From NCBI GenBank assembly GCA_023426245.1, contig JAFABB010000002.1, positions 1 to 64,000 on the forward strand: a DNA stretch of 64,000 nucleotides, in the 5' to 3' direction. Source of the DNA: Bacillota bacterium. Its GTDB lineage: Bacteria; Bacillota; UBA4882; UBA8346. Below are positions 36,838 to 45,714 of the stretch, piece after piece. Both the position numbers and the translations under genes were made by a program. The notes under the pieces are model-generated. The model searched no databases. It worked only from the letters and a program-made list of their open reading frames with translations, and was not told the DNA's origin. Numbering within the stretch: the first letter of the stretch is position 1; the number at the start of each line of letters is the position of its first letter.

Positions 36838-37065
36838 TTACTTGGTATGCTCTCCCTCGCAACCGCAGTTATCCTCACAATGGCAACCACAGTCACATTC
36901 GCAGTCCCCGGCCGCTTCTTCAATGGCCTGGATTTCATCGAAAACCTCTTCCCGGGTTAAAACGCCTTTCCGCTCCAGCACGTTGATAATGGCTTGGATC
37001 GCATAAACCTGGCTCATCACCAATTCTTCAATCGAAACTGTTTCGTTGTCTTCTTGTTCACTCAT
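36838..37065 (-). CDS. Small acidic protein with Cys/His-rich C-terminus
   Basis: 75 residues from the ATG at 37065 (GGAG upstream). The first 50 residues are acidic and helical (VSIEELVMSQVYAIQAIINV then REEVFDEIQAIEEA); the last 20 contain six Cys and one His (CECDCGCHCEDNCGCEGEH), a likely metal site. The function is unknown. It is followed downstream by dgt and preceded by a TSCPD protein, all in one orientation. Confidence 0.75.
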   Translation of the reverse strand: MSEQEDNETVSIEELVMSQVYAIQAIINVLERKGVLTREEVFDEIQAIEEAAGDCECDCGCHCEDNCGCEGEHTK

Positions 37066-37104
37066 AATCAATCTCCAACTCCTTATCATTTGTTCAATCC
37101 ATCA

Positions 37105-37353
37105 TCACTCTAATGATTTCTCAAGAGCCCTTGCCAGCTGGTCAGGACAGGAGGTGTTTTTATCTTCGCACTGGATTCCCCTGAGCCGCCGGATAACCTC
37201 TTTCACCGGCATGCCTTCCACTAAACGGCAAAGGCCTTTGGCGTTTCCATCACAGCCATCTTCGAATCTTACCTGAATCAAAACACCGTTTTCAACCTGG
37301 AGATAAATCCGGCTCGAACATACTCCCCTGGTTTCATAAACTATTTCCTGCAT
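37105..37353 (-). CDS. TSCPD domain protein
   Basis: 82 residues from the ATG at 37353 (GGAGGTGGC upstream, with an adjacent ATG at 37356 also possible). The domain name motif is present late (NTSCPDQLARAL), with conserved Cys residues in GVCSSRI, EDGCDGNAKG, LCRL and IQCEDK. Stand-alone TSCPD proteins are small, likely metal- or cofactor-binding proteins related to an adenosylcobalamin-dependent ribonucleotide reductase domain. The exact role is unknown. A longer frame to 37422 is not supported. Confidence 0.85.
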   Translation of the reverse strand: MQEIVYETRGVCSSRIYLQVENGVLIQVRFEDGCDGNAKGLCRLVEGMPVKEVIRRLRGIQCEDKNTSCPDQLARALEKSLE

Positions 37354-37458
37354 CATGCCACCTCCAAAGGTTGAATCAAATCTGCGGACAAAGGCAATTT
37401 CCTTCCATAAAGTGAGACCCATCTATTTTATCATAGTGTGGGTTCAAAATTCAAAACA

Positions 37459-38601
37459 TTATATCTTCAGATCCACTTTATTTTTTTCCTGAATCTGCGG
37501 TCGGATATGTCCAATGACCAGTCCTATACCAAGGATGATAAATACCAACAATGTTGCGACATTAATAATTGGGATAAAACTTATCACCAACTGTAAAATT
37601 CCGGCCAGAATAATCATTAAACTAGGGTGAAGCCGGGACCGAAACAATACCCTGCCAAGCCATAAATTGACGGGTACCCCAAAAAACAACAGTAAAATGC
37701 AATAAATTAATCCAAGAAGGATTGCGAGCGGGATACCGACCATGGTAATCACTAAAATAAGAATGGCAATGGGCAAACCGATTAAGGTTAATATGCCTAT
37801 CAACATACTGCGGCGAAAATTGTTGCGTGACGGCTCCGTAATTGACCATAGGGTTCCGGGAAAGAGACGGAATAAAATCAATGATGCCAGAAGGCTACCA
37901 ATAAACCAAACAATTGAAAAAATTGTCATCAGTCCGGAAGCCGGTCCACGCGTTGCTGCGGGTTGATGGATCAAATAGCGACCACTCAAAGATACGCCCT
38001 TTGTTTTTGAAGGATCACTGTTGATCCCGGAATAATCGTCCACATTACCATTAATGGCAAGTGGAGCCCGCCAAATTACAGGAGCACCCTGCGTTTTAAG
38101 GGGTCCATTAATCCGGCCGCTGATTTGAATCAACGGCATTGCTGTGACATCAACCGGTCCATTCACGGTACCCTGCAAGGCGACTTTGGAAAATATGCCG
38201 AGCAAACCCTGACCAATCAAAGAATTTGTGCCGGTGTTAAAACTGGCGGCTGCGGTGGTAATCGTCCCATGAACCTTACCGTTCACGTTCATTTCACTGG
38301 CAAGAACACGGACATGGCCCATCACTTCTCCGCCAATTATTAACCTGTCCCAGACGATTCCAATGATGCTGCCGTCGATCCTGCCGTTAACCACAACTTG
38401 TCCCGACCAAACGATTAAATCGCCCTTTACTTCACCGTTAATTTCAAGGCTATCTCCTCTAAACAAAAGGTCGCCCGTAATGATTTGCCCTTTTTCGATC
38501 GTCTGTTCCCCGCTGATCATTTGCCAAGGGAGAGCCATACAAGGTGCTGCTGCAAACAATAACAAAGCGCAAAATAACATCATTATATAAATTTTCTTCA
38601 T
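37459..38601 (-). CDS. Polymer-forming (bactofilin-like) protein with C-terminal membrane helices
   Basis: About 380 residues. The signal (IYIMMLFCALLLFAAAPCMA) is followed by a right-handed beta-helix-like repeat region (ITGDLLFRGDSLEINGEVKG, DLIVWSGQVVVNGRIDGSII, VNGKVHGTITT), then four to five hydrophobic helices (FSIVWFIGSLLASLILFRLF, LIGILTLIGLPIAILILVIT, LLVFIILGIGLVIGHI). The repeats resemble bactofilin-type polymer-forming domains. It is probably an envelope or cytoskeletal organiser. The start at 38601 has GGTGG upstream. Confidence 0.8.
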   Translation of the reverse strand: MKKIYIMMLFCALLLFAAAPCMALPWQMISGEQTIEKGQIITGDLLFRGDSLEINGEVKGDLIVWSGQVVVNGRIDGSIIGIVWDRLIIGGEVMGHVRVLASEMNVNGKVHGTITTAAASFNTGTNSLIGQGLLGIFSKVALQGTVNGPVDVTAMPLIQISGRINGPLKTQGAPVIWRAPLAINGNVDDYSGINSDPSKTKGVSLSGRYLIHQPAATRGPASGLMTIFSIVWFIGSLLASLILFRLFPGTLWSITEPSRNNFRRSMLIGILTLIGLPIAILILVITMVGIPLAILLGLIYCILLLFFGVPVNLWLGRVLFRSRLHPSLMIILAGILQLVISFIPIINVATLLVFIILGIGLVIGHIRPQIQEKNKVDLKI

Positions 38602-38658
38602 TCTAACCACCATTTTCATCGAAGTTTCAAAACCTGTTTGTAAACATCCATATCCATT

Positions 38659-40932
38659 CTACAGATTGACCTGAATAATGTCGCGGTCCATCCGGTCCAT
38701 ACACTCTCTTATCTTTGAGGCAAAAGTTGGATCCTGACCGGCACAGGCCGCTTTAATTTGCCGCAATATATCAATGCCGCGCCGGAAAGCTTGCACAATA
38801 TCACCTTCCTGAATGGCGCTATCCTTGATTAGCTCGGCAAAAGTTGCGCCCTGACTCCAGCGATAGGCCAAATTGGAAAGACTGGGATGAAACACGGCAT
38901 CCCGTTCATCAACTCCGTAGCGGTAAACCAAATTCCGAATCATTGTTTTAATGGGCTTCTGATCAAATGGAATAACCTTGGGATAAAATTCGCCCTTTCG
39001 TGGTTCATAATCAATGGCCACGATTAAAGCATTGAGTTGATCGGGATCCAGTTCATGGAATAACCCGCTAAAGTACAACTCAGTGATCAGCAACTCCTGG
39101 GTATAGATTTGGGATGCAAATTCGCCCCTTGGCAGCAAGACCCCATCTTTCATATAATCCAAATCCTCTAAAATTTCGGTTTTCAAATGCAGGTCCTCAT
39201 AAAACCGTCCGGTAATGACGATCTTTGCGGTACGTTCCTGCAAGGATAAAACTCTTTGATTGAGTTCATGCCAGGCTTGAATCTGTTCTTCACAATTTCT
39301 TCTCTGCTGAGGATTGCAATCGCGGGGCATCACCTGATCCAAATGTTCGCGCAAGTCATGAATCTCATTGGCAATGGACGTTCGGGCCCTGCCTTTTATA
39401 AATTTATAGCGGCGCTGTTGCTTCTTAAGTTTCTGGCGTAATTTAATATAAACCAGCGGACACTGTTCATTTTCCCGGTCACTGCAGAGATTGGCATTTA
39501 AATTATCCAATTTTTCGGTATGATTGGCCAGTAATTGTTCGGATTTTCGCTTGTCGTTTCTTGCTTGAAAGGTAGCAAAATTTTGATTCAAAATGACCTT
39601 GATGGCGTCCTGGTCATGATTGCGGTTTAGATTCAAAACTGAATTATACGATAAATTGAATTGACTTTTTAATTCCTCGATTTCGTTCTGGTTCGTGCTA
39701 GGAAATTCCTCTGCCCGGAGATTCTTTAGATCGCATAAAATATATACGAAACCCTGAGAATCAATGCCACGACGTCCCGCCCGCCCTGCCATTTGAAAAT
39801 ATTCCAGGTTGGTCATGGGCCGAAAGGTGACTCCATCAAATTTAGAAGGACTGTCAAAACAAACCGTACGGACCGGATAATTAATTCCTACGGCGAATGT
39901 CTCCGTAGCATACATCACCCGGATCAGTCCCAGCCCGAAAAGGGTTTCCACAATTTCCTTGACACCCGGCAAAAGTCCGGCATGATGATAACCGATTCCT
40001 TTGGTTAGTAACGCCTTTGCCTGGAGGGCGGTCTTCATATTGGCGATCCCGTATTCGGCAATAAAACGGTCACAAATCTCCTCCGCCCGGCTGGATTCGG
40101 CTTCAGTCAAAAAATTCTTATGGTAACTGAGTTCTTGGGCTTTCAACTCGCACATCTTACGGCTGAATACAAAATATAGACAAGGTAATCCTTTATTTTT
40201 GTTCACATACTTAATCAAATCAAGATGGGTAGTCTCCCATTCACGGCGATCATTAAAAAAAGGATAGGGCTGGTCCTCTACTTGGCGCCTGTAATGGATC
40301 ACTGTTTTCAGATCCGTTGCCCCTACATGTTTCTCGTAAATAAAATGCTCCAGGGGAACTGCCCGGTCTTTTTTTAAAATCACAGAGACATGATGTTCCT
40401 TAATCTCACCAATCCAGGCTGCCAATTCATATACATTGGGAATCGTGGCGGATAACCCCAACAAACGCATTTCCTTGGGCATAAAAATAATGGATTCTTC
40501 CCAAACCGTACCTCGCTCTTCGTCGGATAAATAATGAATTTCATCGAAAATAATATGGGAAATGCCCTCAAGACGCTTTAAATCCTGATGAAGGATATTC
40601 CGGAAAATCTCGGTTGTCATCAGGCAAATTTCAGCTTCCGAATTGATAACTACATCGCCGGTAACAATGCCAACCCGCTCGGCGCCATACAATGACTTGA
40701 ACTCTTTGAATTTCTGATTGGAAAGGGCTTTAATCGGCGCGGTATAAATAATCCGGTCACCCTTGGCAATCGCTTGATCAATTAAATAATCGGCAATGAG
40801 GGTCTTTCCAACCCCGGTAGGAGCCGAGACCAAAACCGAATTACCCTTCATCAGCTCCATCACGGCCTGTTGCTGAAAATCGTCTAAACGATAATCCCGA
40901 TAATATTCGGGAATTGCTTCCGATAACGCCAT
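38659..40932 (-). CDS. Ski2-like DExH-box RNA helicase with DSHCT-type C-terminus
   Basis: 757 residues. Helicase core: motif I SAPTGVGKT, motif Ia YTAPIKALSNQKFKEF, motif II DEIHYLS, motif III SATIPN, then YHHAGLLPGVKEIVETLF, ATETFAVGINYP and QMAGRAGRRG. This is the arrangement of eukaryotic and archaeal Ski2/Mtr4 helicases. A Cys-bearing coiled insertion (CSDRENEQCPL to RDCNPQQRRNC) follows, then a C-terminal helical domain (LITELYFSGLFHELDPDQLN). It probably remodels structured RNA. The DSHCT tail is what connects Mtr4-type helicases to the exosome; the partner here is unknown. Confidence 0.9.
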   Translation of the reverse strand: MALSEAIPEYYRDYRLDDFQQQAVMELMKGNSVLVSAPTGVGKTLIADYLIDQAIAKGDRIIYTAPIKALSNQKFKEFKSLYGAERVGIVTGDVVINSEAEICLMTTEIFRNILHQDLKRLEGISHIIFDEIHYLSDEERGTVWEESIIFMPKEMRLLGLSATIPNVYELAAWIGEIKEHHVSVILKKDRAVPLEHFIYEKHVGATDLKTVIHYRRQVEDQPYPFFNDRREWETTHLDLIKYVNKNKGLPCLYFVFSRKMCELKAQELSYHKNFLTEAESSRAEEICDRFIAEYGIANMKTALQAKALLTKGIGYHHAGLLPGVKEIVETLFGLGLIRVMYATETFAVGINYPVRTVCFDSPSKFDGVTFRPMTNLEYFQMAGRAGRRGIDSQGFVYILCDLKNLRAEEFPSTNQNEIEELKSQFNLSYNSVLNLNRNHDQDAIKVILNQNFATFQARNDKRKSEQLLANHTEKLDNLNANLCSDRENEQCPLVYIKLRQKLKKQQRRYKFIKGRARTSIANEIHDLREHLDQVMPRDCNPQQRRNCEEQIQAWHELNQRVLSLQERTAKIVITGRFYEDLHLKTEILEDLDYMKDGVLLPRGEFASQIYTQELLITELYFSGLFHELDPDQLNALIVAIDYEPRKGEFYPKVIPFDQKPIKTMIRNLVYRYGVDERDAVFHPSLSNLAYRWSQGATFAELIKDSAIQEGDIVQAFRRGIDILRQIKAACAGQDPTFASKIRECMDRMDRDIIQVNL

Positions 40933-41364
40933 GCAATTTCCTCTTCTCTCGATTACTGGTTAGGAACAGGTTTTTGGTAAGAAACAAGTTTTAACTCTAT
41001 AATATTATCACGCATTCGATCAATTTCACACCTTTATACTCCTATCACGGGCAATCCCTAAAGTAAGCCTGCCCAGCATTTTCTCTATTGATTCGGTATC
41101 CTAAAATAATTATCCTGCAACAATAAAAGAGGCTATCGAAAAAGCACTTTAAGATCAATAGAATATAGGATATATAGTATCATAGATTATACTAAACTAT
41201 ATATTCTATATCTCGTCAATAAGTATACTTTTTGGACGGCCCCATTCCCAATTGAATTTTCTCAACCGTTGTTCGGCTTTCATTTCCATTTGAAAGTTGC
41301 CCTTATTCAAGGGACAATATCCTCTTCCCCCGGGGAACATTCGAACTCTTATCGAAAAATTCAC
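40933..41364. other. Intergenic region between the helicase and thrC genes
   Basis: No gene is seen. It holds the helicase upstream region with AT-rich promoter-like DNA near 41000 (GATAATATTATAG on the minus strand) and an AT-rich hairpin at 41161-41212. The region downstream of thrC (41230-41364) shows nothing else. Confidence 0.5.
41161..41212. repeat. AT-rich hairpin, loosely like the AAGATATAC elements
   Basis: GAATATAGGATATATAGT on the left pairs imperfectly with ACTATATATTCTATATCTC on the right, with an inner loop around ATCATAGATTATACTAA. It lacks the exact AAGATATAC arm of the two related elements, so membership is doubtful. Confidence 0.4.
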
Positions 41365-42864
41365 TCATTTTATTCCTAAAATCTTTTGAACAACTTTCCC
41401 CATTTCTTCTTTGGCGCATCCTTCCGAATGGCGGATATTTTTTTGGGCCAGCTCCGCTAAACTCCTTGGGATTTTAAATCCCGCCAAGGATTCAAGTTTT
41501 TCTAACAATGCAAACTCATTGATGCCGTCCACTTCTTCACCAAGAGCCTTAAAGACACTGGCATTGAATTTGAAAGGGCTTGCTGTAGAAGCAATAAGAA
41601 CCGGTGTATTATCACCGCTATCCCTAAGGTATTGCTCATGAACTTCTACTCCTACGGCAGTATGCGGATCAATAATCATATTTTTCTCTTGGAAAACCTT
41701 GCGAATCTGGGCCATTGTTTGTGTTTCCGATGCATATCCGCCGAAAAATTCCCCACAAATTTTTTCGGCAGTGGAACCGTTTACCTGATAACGGCCGCTA
41801 GTCTTCAGTTGGTTCATCCAATCTTTCACCAGCCCGCTATCACCGTCCGAAAAATAATATAGCAATCGTTCCAGATTACTGGAAATCAAAATATCCATCG
41901 ATGGCGATATCGTGGTAAAAAACTGCCGGTTTCGATCATAGCAGCCGGTTTTTATGAAGTCCGTCAACACATTATTAGAATTGGAAGCGCAAATTAATTT
42001 ATGGATTGGCAACCCCATTTTTCCAGCGATGTATGCAGCCAAAATATTTCCAAAGTTACCGGTTGGAACAGCAATGTTTACCTTATCTCCCATCTGAATT
42101 GCCTTTTTGCCGCATAGGGCATTATACCCGTAAAAATAATACACTATCTGTGGTGCCAGACGGCCCCAATTGATAGAGTTAGCGGAGGAAAAAGCCAAAT
42201 TATTTTGTGAGAGTTTCCCGGCTAAAAGCGTATCCCCAAATATTTGTTTCACTCCACTTTGCGCATCATCAAAATTTCCTTGCACCGACACTACATGAGT
42301 GTTATTCCCTTCCTGGGTTACCATCTGCAAACGTTGAATCTCGCTGACACCTTGCTCCGGAAAAAAAACAATGATCCGCGTGCCCGGTACGTTTTTAAAA
42401 CCTTCTAAAGCAGCTTTACCGGTATCACCCGATGTTGCAACCAATATTACTATCTCTTTTCGCTCGCTTGAAAGTTCACTTGCTTTGGTCATTAAATGGG
42501 GAAGCAACTGCAACGCTATATCCTTGAAAGCACAGGTCGGCCCATGCCAAAGATCTAATAAGTATCTTTGGTCACCAAGGGTTCGGATCGGAGTTACTTC
42601 AGGATGATCAAACTTTTCCGGACAACGGTAAGCTTCCTGTACCATTTTTCGAAGTTCGCTGGATGGATAATCACTTAGAAAGCGGCTCAAAATCATGGTT
42701 GCTAAGTCCTGGTAATTGTAATTCACCATGGATTGCATATCTATCGGTGTGAAGCGGGGTATGGATTCCGGAGTAAACAGGCCGCCATCCCCGGCAATTC
42801 CCAATCGAATCGCTTCCGATGCCTTGATCGATTCTCCATTACCCCGTGTACTAATATAATTCAT
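41365..42864 (-). CDS. thrC: Threonine synthase
   Basis: 499 residues, the length of the long (plant/gamma-proteobacterial) form of the PLP-dependent enzyme that converts O-phosphohomoserine to threonine. Diagnostic features: MNYISTRGNGESIKASEAIR at the start, the PLP-lysine motif WHGPTCAFKDIALQLLPHLM, VATSGDTGKAALEGFKNV, and VPTGNFGNILAAYIAGKMGL at the phosphate-binding loop. No threonine attenuator or T-box is seen in its short upstream gap. It appears monocistronic. Confidence 0.94.
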   Translation of the reverse strand: MNYISTRGNGESIKASEAIRLGIAGDGGLFTPESIPRFTPIDMQSMVNYNYQDLATMILSRFLSDYPSSELRKMVQEAYRCPEKFDHPEVTPIRTLGDQRYLLDLWHGPTCAFKDIALQLLPHLMTKASELSSERKEIVILVATSGDTGKAALEGFKNVPGTRIIVFFPEQGVSEIQRLQMVTQEGNNTHVVSVQGNFDDAQSGVKQIFGDTLLAGKLSQNNLAFSSANSINWGRLAPQIVYYFYGYNALCGKKAIQMGDKVNIAVPTGNFGNILAAYIAGKMGLPIHKLICASNSNNVLTDFIKTGCYDRNRQFFTTISPSMDILISSNLERLLYYFSDGDSGLVKDWMNQLKTSGRYQVNGSTAEKICGEFFGGYASETQTMAQIRKVFQEKNMIIDPHTAVGVEVHEQYLRDSGDNTPVLIASTASPFKFNASVFKALGEEVDGINEFALLEKLESLAGFKIPRSLAELAQKNIRHSEGCAKEEMGKVVQKILGIK

Positions 42865-42971
42865 TTTGTCTCATCACCTAATCCTTTAATCTCATTCAAT
42901 GAATTGGCAATTCTTGCTCATTATACTATCATAACTTCAATGTTTATCCTAATGCTTTTTGACCATTGATG

Positions 42972-43006
42972 ACCTAAAAGCCGCCTTTCGTCAGCGGCTT
43001 TTAGGT
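42972..43006 (-). terminator. Hairpin after the lipoprotein gene
   Basis: 13-bp perfect stem ACCTAAAAGCCGC (42972-42984) with GCGGCTTTTAGGT (42994-43006), 9-nt loop. It lies between the lipoprotein stop and the thrC start. The T-run sits within the stem rather than after it, so terminator strength is uncertain. Confidence 0.6.
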
Positions 43007-43013
43007 TCTTTGA

Positions 43014-43976
43014 TCATTTCCCGGAAGGGATATCGGTTTCTTTCGATTCTGATTCACCGTCGTTTGAGGGGAAAACGGCCTCAGAATTGGGATCACTTGC
43101 TTCATTGTCGGAAGGCTCTAGCCTTGCAAGATCGAACTCTCCGGTCGCTTCGGTAATAGCCAACTGTAAACTAAAAGGCAATAAATTCATCCTTAGTTGC
43201 TTGATTTTTTTATTGAGTCCCATTGAATCAAAAAACTCACTAAACTTTTCAGCTTCGTTCTTATGAAAAGCTCCGTCCCCTGCGAGATTAATAAAAAACA
43301 AATCCTTACCGTAGTTATTGAAACAACCGTTTGAATCGGCATCTAAAATCATAAATTTGTACAATTTCTCTGTATTTTCCATCACCACCCGGGTTTCTCC
43401 CTCGAGAAAACTGGCGTTAAAGGCTGCTACATTTACATAATGCTCATGTTTTTTGGATTTAGCTTCGGTTGAAATGAAGAAATACAAGTTTCTCTCATAG
43501 TCTTTAACGGCGCCCTTATAGGATATGCGGATAGGTATTGGAATCAATGAAAAAGCCCTCATTACATTGTAACCGGATTCTCTCTGAAAGGATGTTTGAA
43601 AACTCTTCACTGCCTCTTTTTTACTGATTTTATTATCCAAATTCTGATCAACATATAAATTATCCCAATAGCCCATGGCATTTTGAATAACCAAAAACCA
43701 AACTTTCTTATCATTATTACCCAAGCGAAAACTGCCAAATTTCACGTTGGAGAGTTGTTCATAATCAATTCCATCAACCCCCAAAAACTCGGGTTTCGAA
43801 TCGGTTAGTTCAGCGATATTCCCCAAAATCGGTATCTCCCCCGAACCAAGGTCGAAAATAGTTAATGTTTTAAGCTTTAACGAATAAATTCCTTCCACGG
43901 AAGCAGGTAATTTCTGGGCACAACCCCCGATGAAAAGCATGGATCCGATCATCACAAATATAAAAAATTTACCCAT
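43014..43976 (-). CDS. Lipoprotein of unknown function
   Basis: 320 residues. Lipobox: FVMIGSMLFIGGC, so lipidated at Cys19 and held on the outside of the membrane. The mature part has a long central region with no recognised family; a segment NLYVDQNLDNKISKKEA and ILDADSNGCFNN resemble calcium-binding-type loops (DQNLDNKI and DADSNGC), a weak hint. The C-terminus is acidic and Ser-rich. It lies 17 bp downstream of the PPOX gene, in the same orientation. Confidence 0.75.
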   Translation of the reverse strand: MGKFFIFVMIGSMLFIGGCAQKLPASVEGIYSLKLKTLTIFDLGSGEIPILGNIAELTDSKPEFLGVDGIDYEQLSNVKFGSFRLGNNDKKVWFLVIQNAMGYWDNLYVDQNLDNKISKKEAVKSFQTSFQRESGYNVMRAFSLIPIPIRISYKGAVKDYERNLYFFISTEAKSKKHEHYVNVAAFNASFLEGETRVVMENTEKLYKFMILDADSNGCFNNYGKDLFFINLAGDGAFHKNEAEKFSEFFDSMGLNKKIKQLRMNLLPFSLQLAITEATGEFDLARLEPSDNEASDPNSEAVFPSNDGESESKETDIPSGK

Positions 43977-43993
43977 TTTGATCTCCCCATTTG

Positions 43994-44485
43994 TTAATTT
44001 TCGACGCTAGTCCCTTCTCCATCAGAGAGCCGTTGATATCCTTCAAGCAGCTCTTGAAAGATTTGACATGAATAATGCAAACTGGCCTCATTTTTATGAC
44101 GAATTCGGACCCCTTGCGTTACAAAAAAATCAGCGGAATTATTTTTGCAAACCTCTTCGATTTCCACTTCAATGACGGCCAGGTTTCTATCCGCCTCCAT
44201 AGTTTCTTTTACAAGCTTTGCCTTACCTTTCAAACTTACTGCAATATCCCCTTCTTCAAGTAAAGCCAGAGCCACATCTCTTATCTGGTTTATATTTTGT
44301 AATGTTTGATGAAATTTTGATATTGCAATACGAAGATGTTTATTGTCTTGAACGGTAATATAATGAAATGGAGCAGTATGCGGCCTACAGTCCGCATCAA
44401 TGGAGGCAATGATAACCGTGCTCATCCGTTTTTTAAACAAATCGATCAACGTTTCATTTAGCTCTGTTCCCAGTGAGAGTGCCAA
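43994..44485 (-). CDS. Pyridoxamine 5'-phosphate oxidase-like (PPOX) family protein
   Basis: About 163 residues from TTG at 44485 (AAGGGG 8 nt upstream; GTG at 44494 is the alternative). The split-barrel FMN-binding fold is indicated by MSTVIIASIDADCRPHTAPF at the start, then LRIAISKFHQTLQNINQIRD and VALALLEEGDIAVSLKGKAK. Stand-alone members bind FMN, F420 or heme; the cofactor is unknown. It is followed closely by a lipoprotein gene. Confidence 0.8.
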   Translation of the reverse strand: MALSLGTELNETLIDLFKKRMSTVIIASIDADCRPHTAPFHYITVQDNKHLRIAISKFHQTLQNINQIRDVALALLEEGDIAVSLKGKAKLVKETMEADRNLAVIEVEIEEVCKNNSADFFVTQGVRIRHKNEASLHYSCQIFQELLEGYQRLSDGEGTSVEN

Positions 44486-44791
44486 TTTCTCCACCCCTTC
44501 AATCCAAAATTCGTATTCACCTCATCCAAACCAGCTCTTAACGATTCCCCAAAATGAAAATTGGACCTAATTATCCAAATCGACAACCATTAAGTTTCAA
44601 TTTTCATTTTGTGTTCAAGCGAAAATCCGTCAGACTGGCTTTTGTGGAAAAAGCATAAAAAATATGCAAAGCCCAGAAAACTCCTTCGAAAGGCAATGTC
44701 TATTTTTCATAATAAACTATGGAGGGAGGAAAAAAATTAGAACCCAGAGAGAAAAGGCTAATCAACCTGAGGTTTTACAATTGAGCGATAA
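44486..44791. other. Intergenic region with a long inverted repeat
   Basis: No gene. Between the PPOX gene start and the IreB gene end lies an inverted repeat (see 44550-44611). The rest is AT-rich; an AGGGAGG near 44725 has no open frame after it. Confidence 0.5.
44550..44611. repeat. 14-bp perfect inverted repeat with 34-bp spacer
   Basis: CAAAATGAAAATTG (44550-44563) and CAATTTTCATTTTG (44598-44611) are exact complements. The spacer is too long for a tight terminator hairpin. It may be a paired operator or a remnant of an inverted insertion. Confidence 0.7.
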
Positions 44792-45067
44792 TCAAATTTT
44801 GCCGCCAATTCCTTCTTTGATAAGGTAAGAGTGAACCAATTCTTCTAAAATCTGATCTCTTTCCAGCCTTTTAATTAACACCCGGGCATTACGGTGACTC
44901 GTAATATAAGCAGGATCCCCGGATAAAAGATATCCTACAATTTGATCCAAAGGATCATAGCCTTTTTCTTGCAAAGCAAGACAGACCTCTCTTAATACTA
45001 GGGCAACTTCCGACAGATTTTCATCGGTAGCTGAAAAACGTCTAGTCACTTCGGTTGATTCCGTCAT
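44792..45067 (-). CDS. ireB: IreB family regulatory phosphoprotein (UPF0297)
   Basis: 91 residues from the ATG at 45067 (GAGGTGG upstream; an in-frame GTG at 45076 is not needed). The family pattern is clear: EVALVLREVCLALQEKGYDP, LDQIVGYLLSGDPAYITSHR and NARVLIKRLERDQILEELVH. In Enterococcus, IreB is phosphorylated at Thr residues near the N-terminus by the PASTA kinase IreK and affects cephalosporin resistance. Here Thr5/Thr8/Thr14-like residues sit at the start and the PASTA kinase gene is 2.3 kb away, so it is a likely substrate. Confidence 0.9.
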   Translation of the reverse strand: MTESTEVTRRFSATDENLSEVALVLREVCLALQEKGYDPLDQIVGYLLSGDPAYITSHRNARVLIKRLERDQILEELVHSYLIKEGIGGKI

Positions 45068-45125
45068 ACATTCCACCTCTTTAGGAAAGTATACCCAAAA
45101 ATAGTAAAATTACTAACCACTCGGT

Positions 45126-45632
45126 TTAACTTTGAATCTCATCCTTGCGCAAAGCCAGATTGATATCAACGTTTCCGAAGGGAGTTTGGATCGGGATTGC
45201 CAGCGCAGTATGAATATGTTTCAGGAAATCCGGTATCACGCCGCCCATAATAAATAAGGGGGGAGTTATATTGCAATGATACCCCACCAATGATAAATTT
45301 GTACTGGCCGTACCTACAATAATGTTCTTTAACTCGCAAATTGCGCTTTCACCCATTTTGTCGATTTCTTTTACCTCGGTCATTAGCATTTGTGAAATAA
45401 TGCCAGTGGCTGTCTTTTCATCCATACCACAAATAACTTGGCCCTGTAAATCACCAAGTACACCCACCAAAACACAAACCGGATATTTTTGGAGCGGTTC
45501 ATCGACAAAAAATGGTTTACCAGCTCCAACATGTGGACTTAACATTGTTTCAATAACTGTATAAGCAGCTTTTACAAATGAATCAATATGATCAAACGAC
45601 AGTGATATTACCCCCTTTAAATGATGTCTCAA
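45126..45632 (-). CDS. CheX-type chemotaxis phosphatase-like protein
   Basis: The frame extends to a TTG at 45632, but a ribosome binding site (AAAGGGGG) lies inside it and points to a start about 8 nt later, at CTG 45602 (then 158 residues). The CheX fold is indicated by the central KTATGIISQMLMTEV and EIDKMGESAICELKNIIVGT, which contain the conserved E..N pair (Glu-Leu-Lys-Asn) that catalyses CheY-P dephosphorylation, and later VGYHCNITPPLFIMGG. It would dephosphorylate a receiver-domain protein. There are no other chemotaxis genes nearby. Confidence 0.75.
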   Translation of the reverse strand: MRHHLKGVISLSFDHIDSFVKAAYTVIETMLSPHVGAGKPFFVDEPLQKYPVCVLVGVLGDLQGQVICGMDEKTATGIISQMLMTEVKEIDKMGESAICELKNIIVGTASTNLSLVGYHCNITPPLFIMGGVIPDFLKHIHTALAIPIQTPFGNVDINLALRKDEIQS

Positions 45633-45714
45633 CTACTTGGTGTTAGCCCGTTCTGCTCGAATCGCCAGCTTTCGCTGACACAACAAGCTCACAAGCTTTC
45701 GGTATAGTTGAGTC

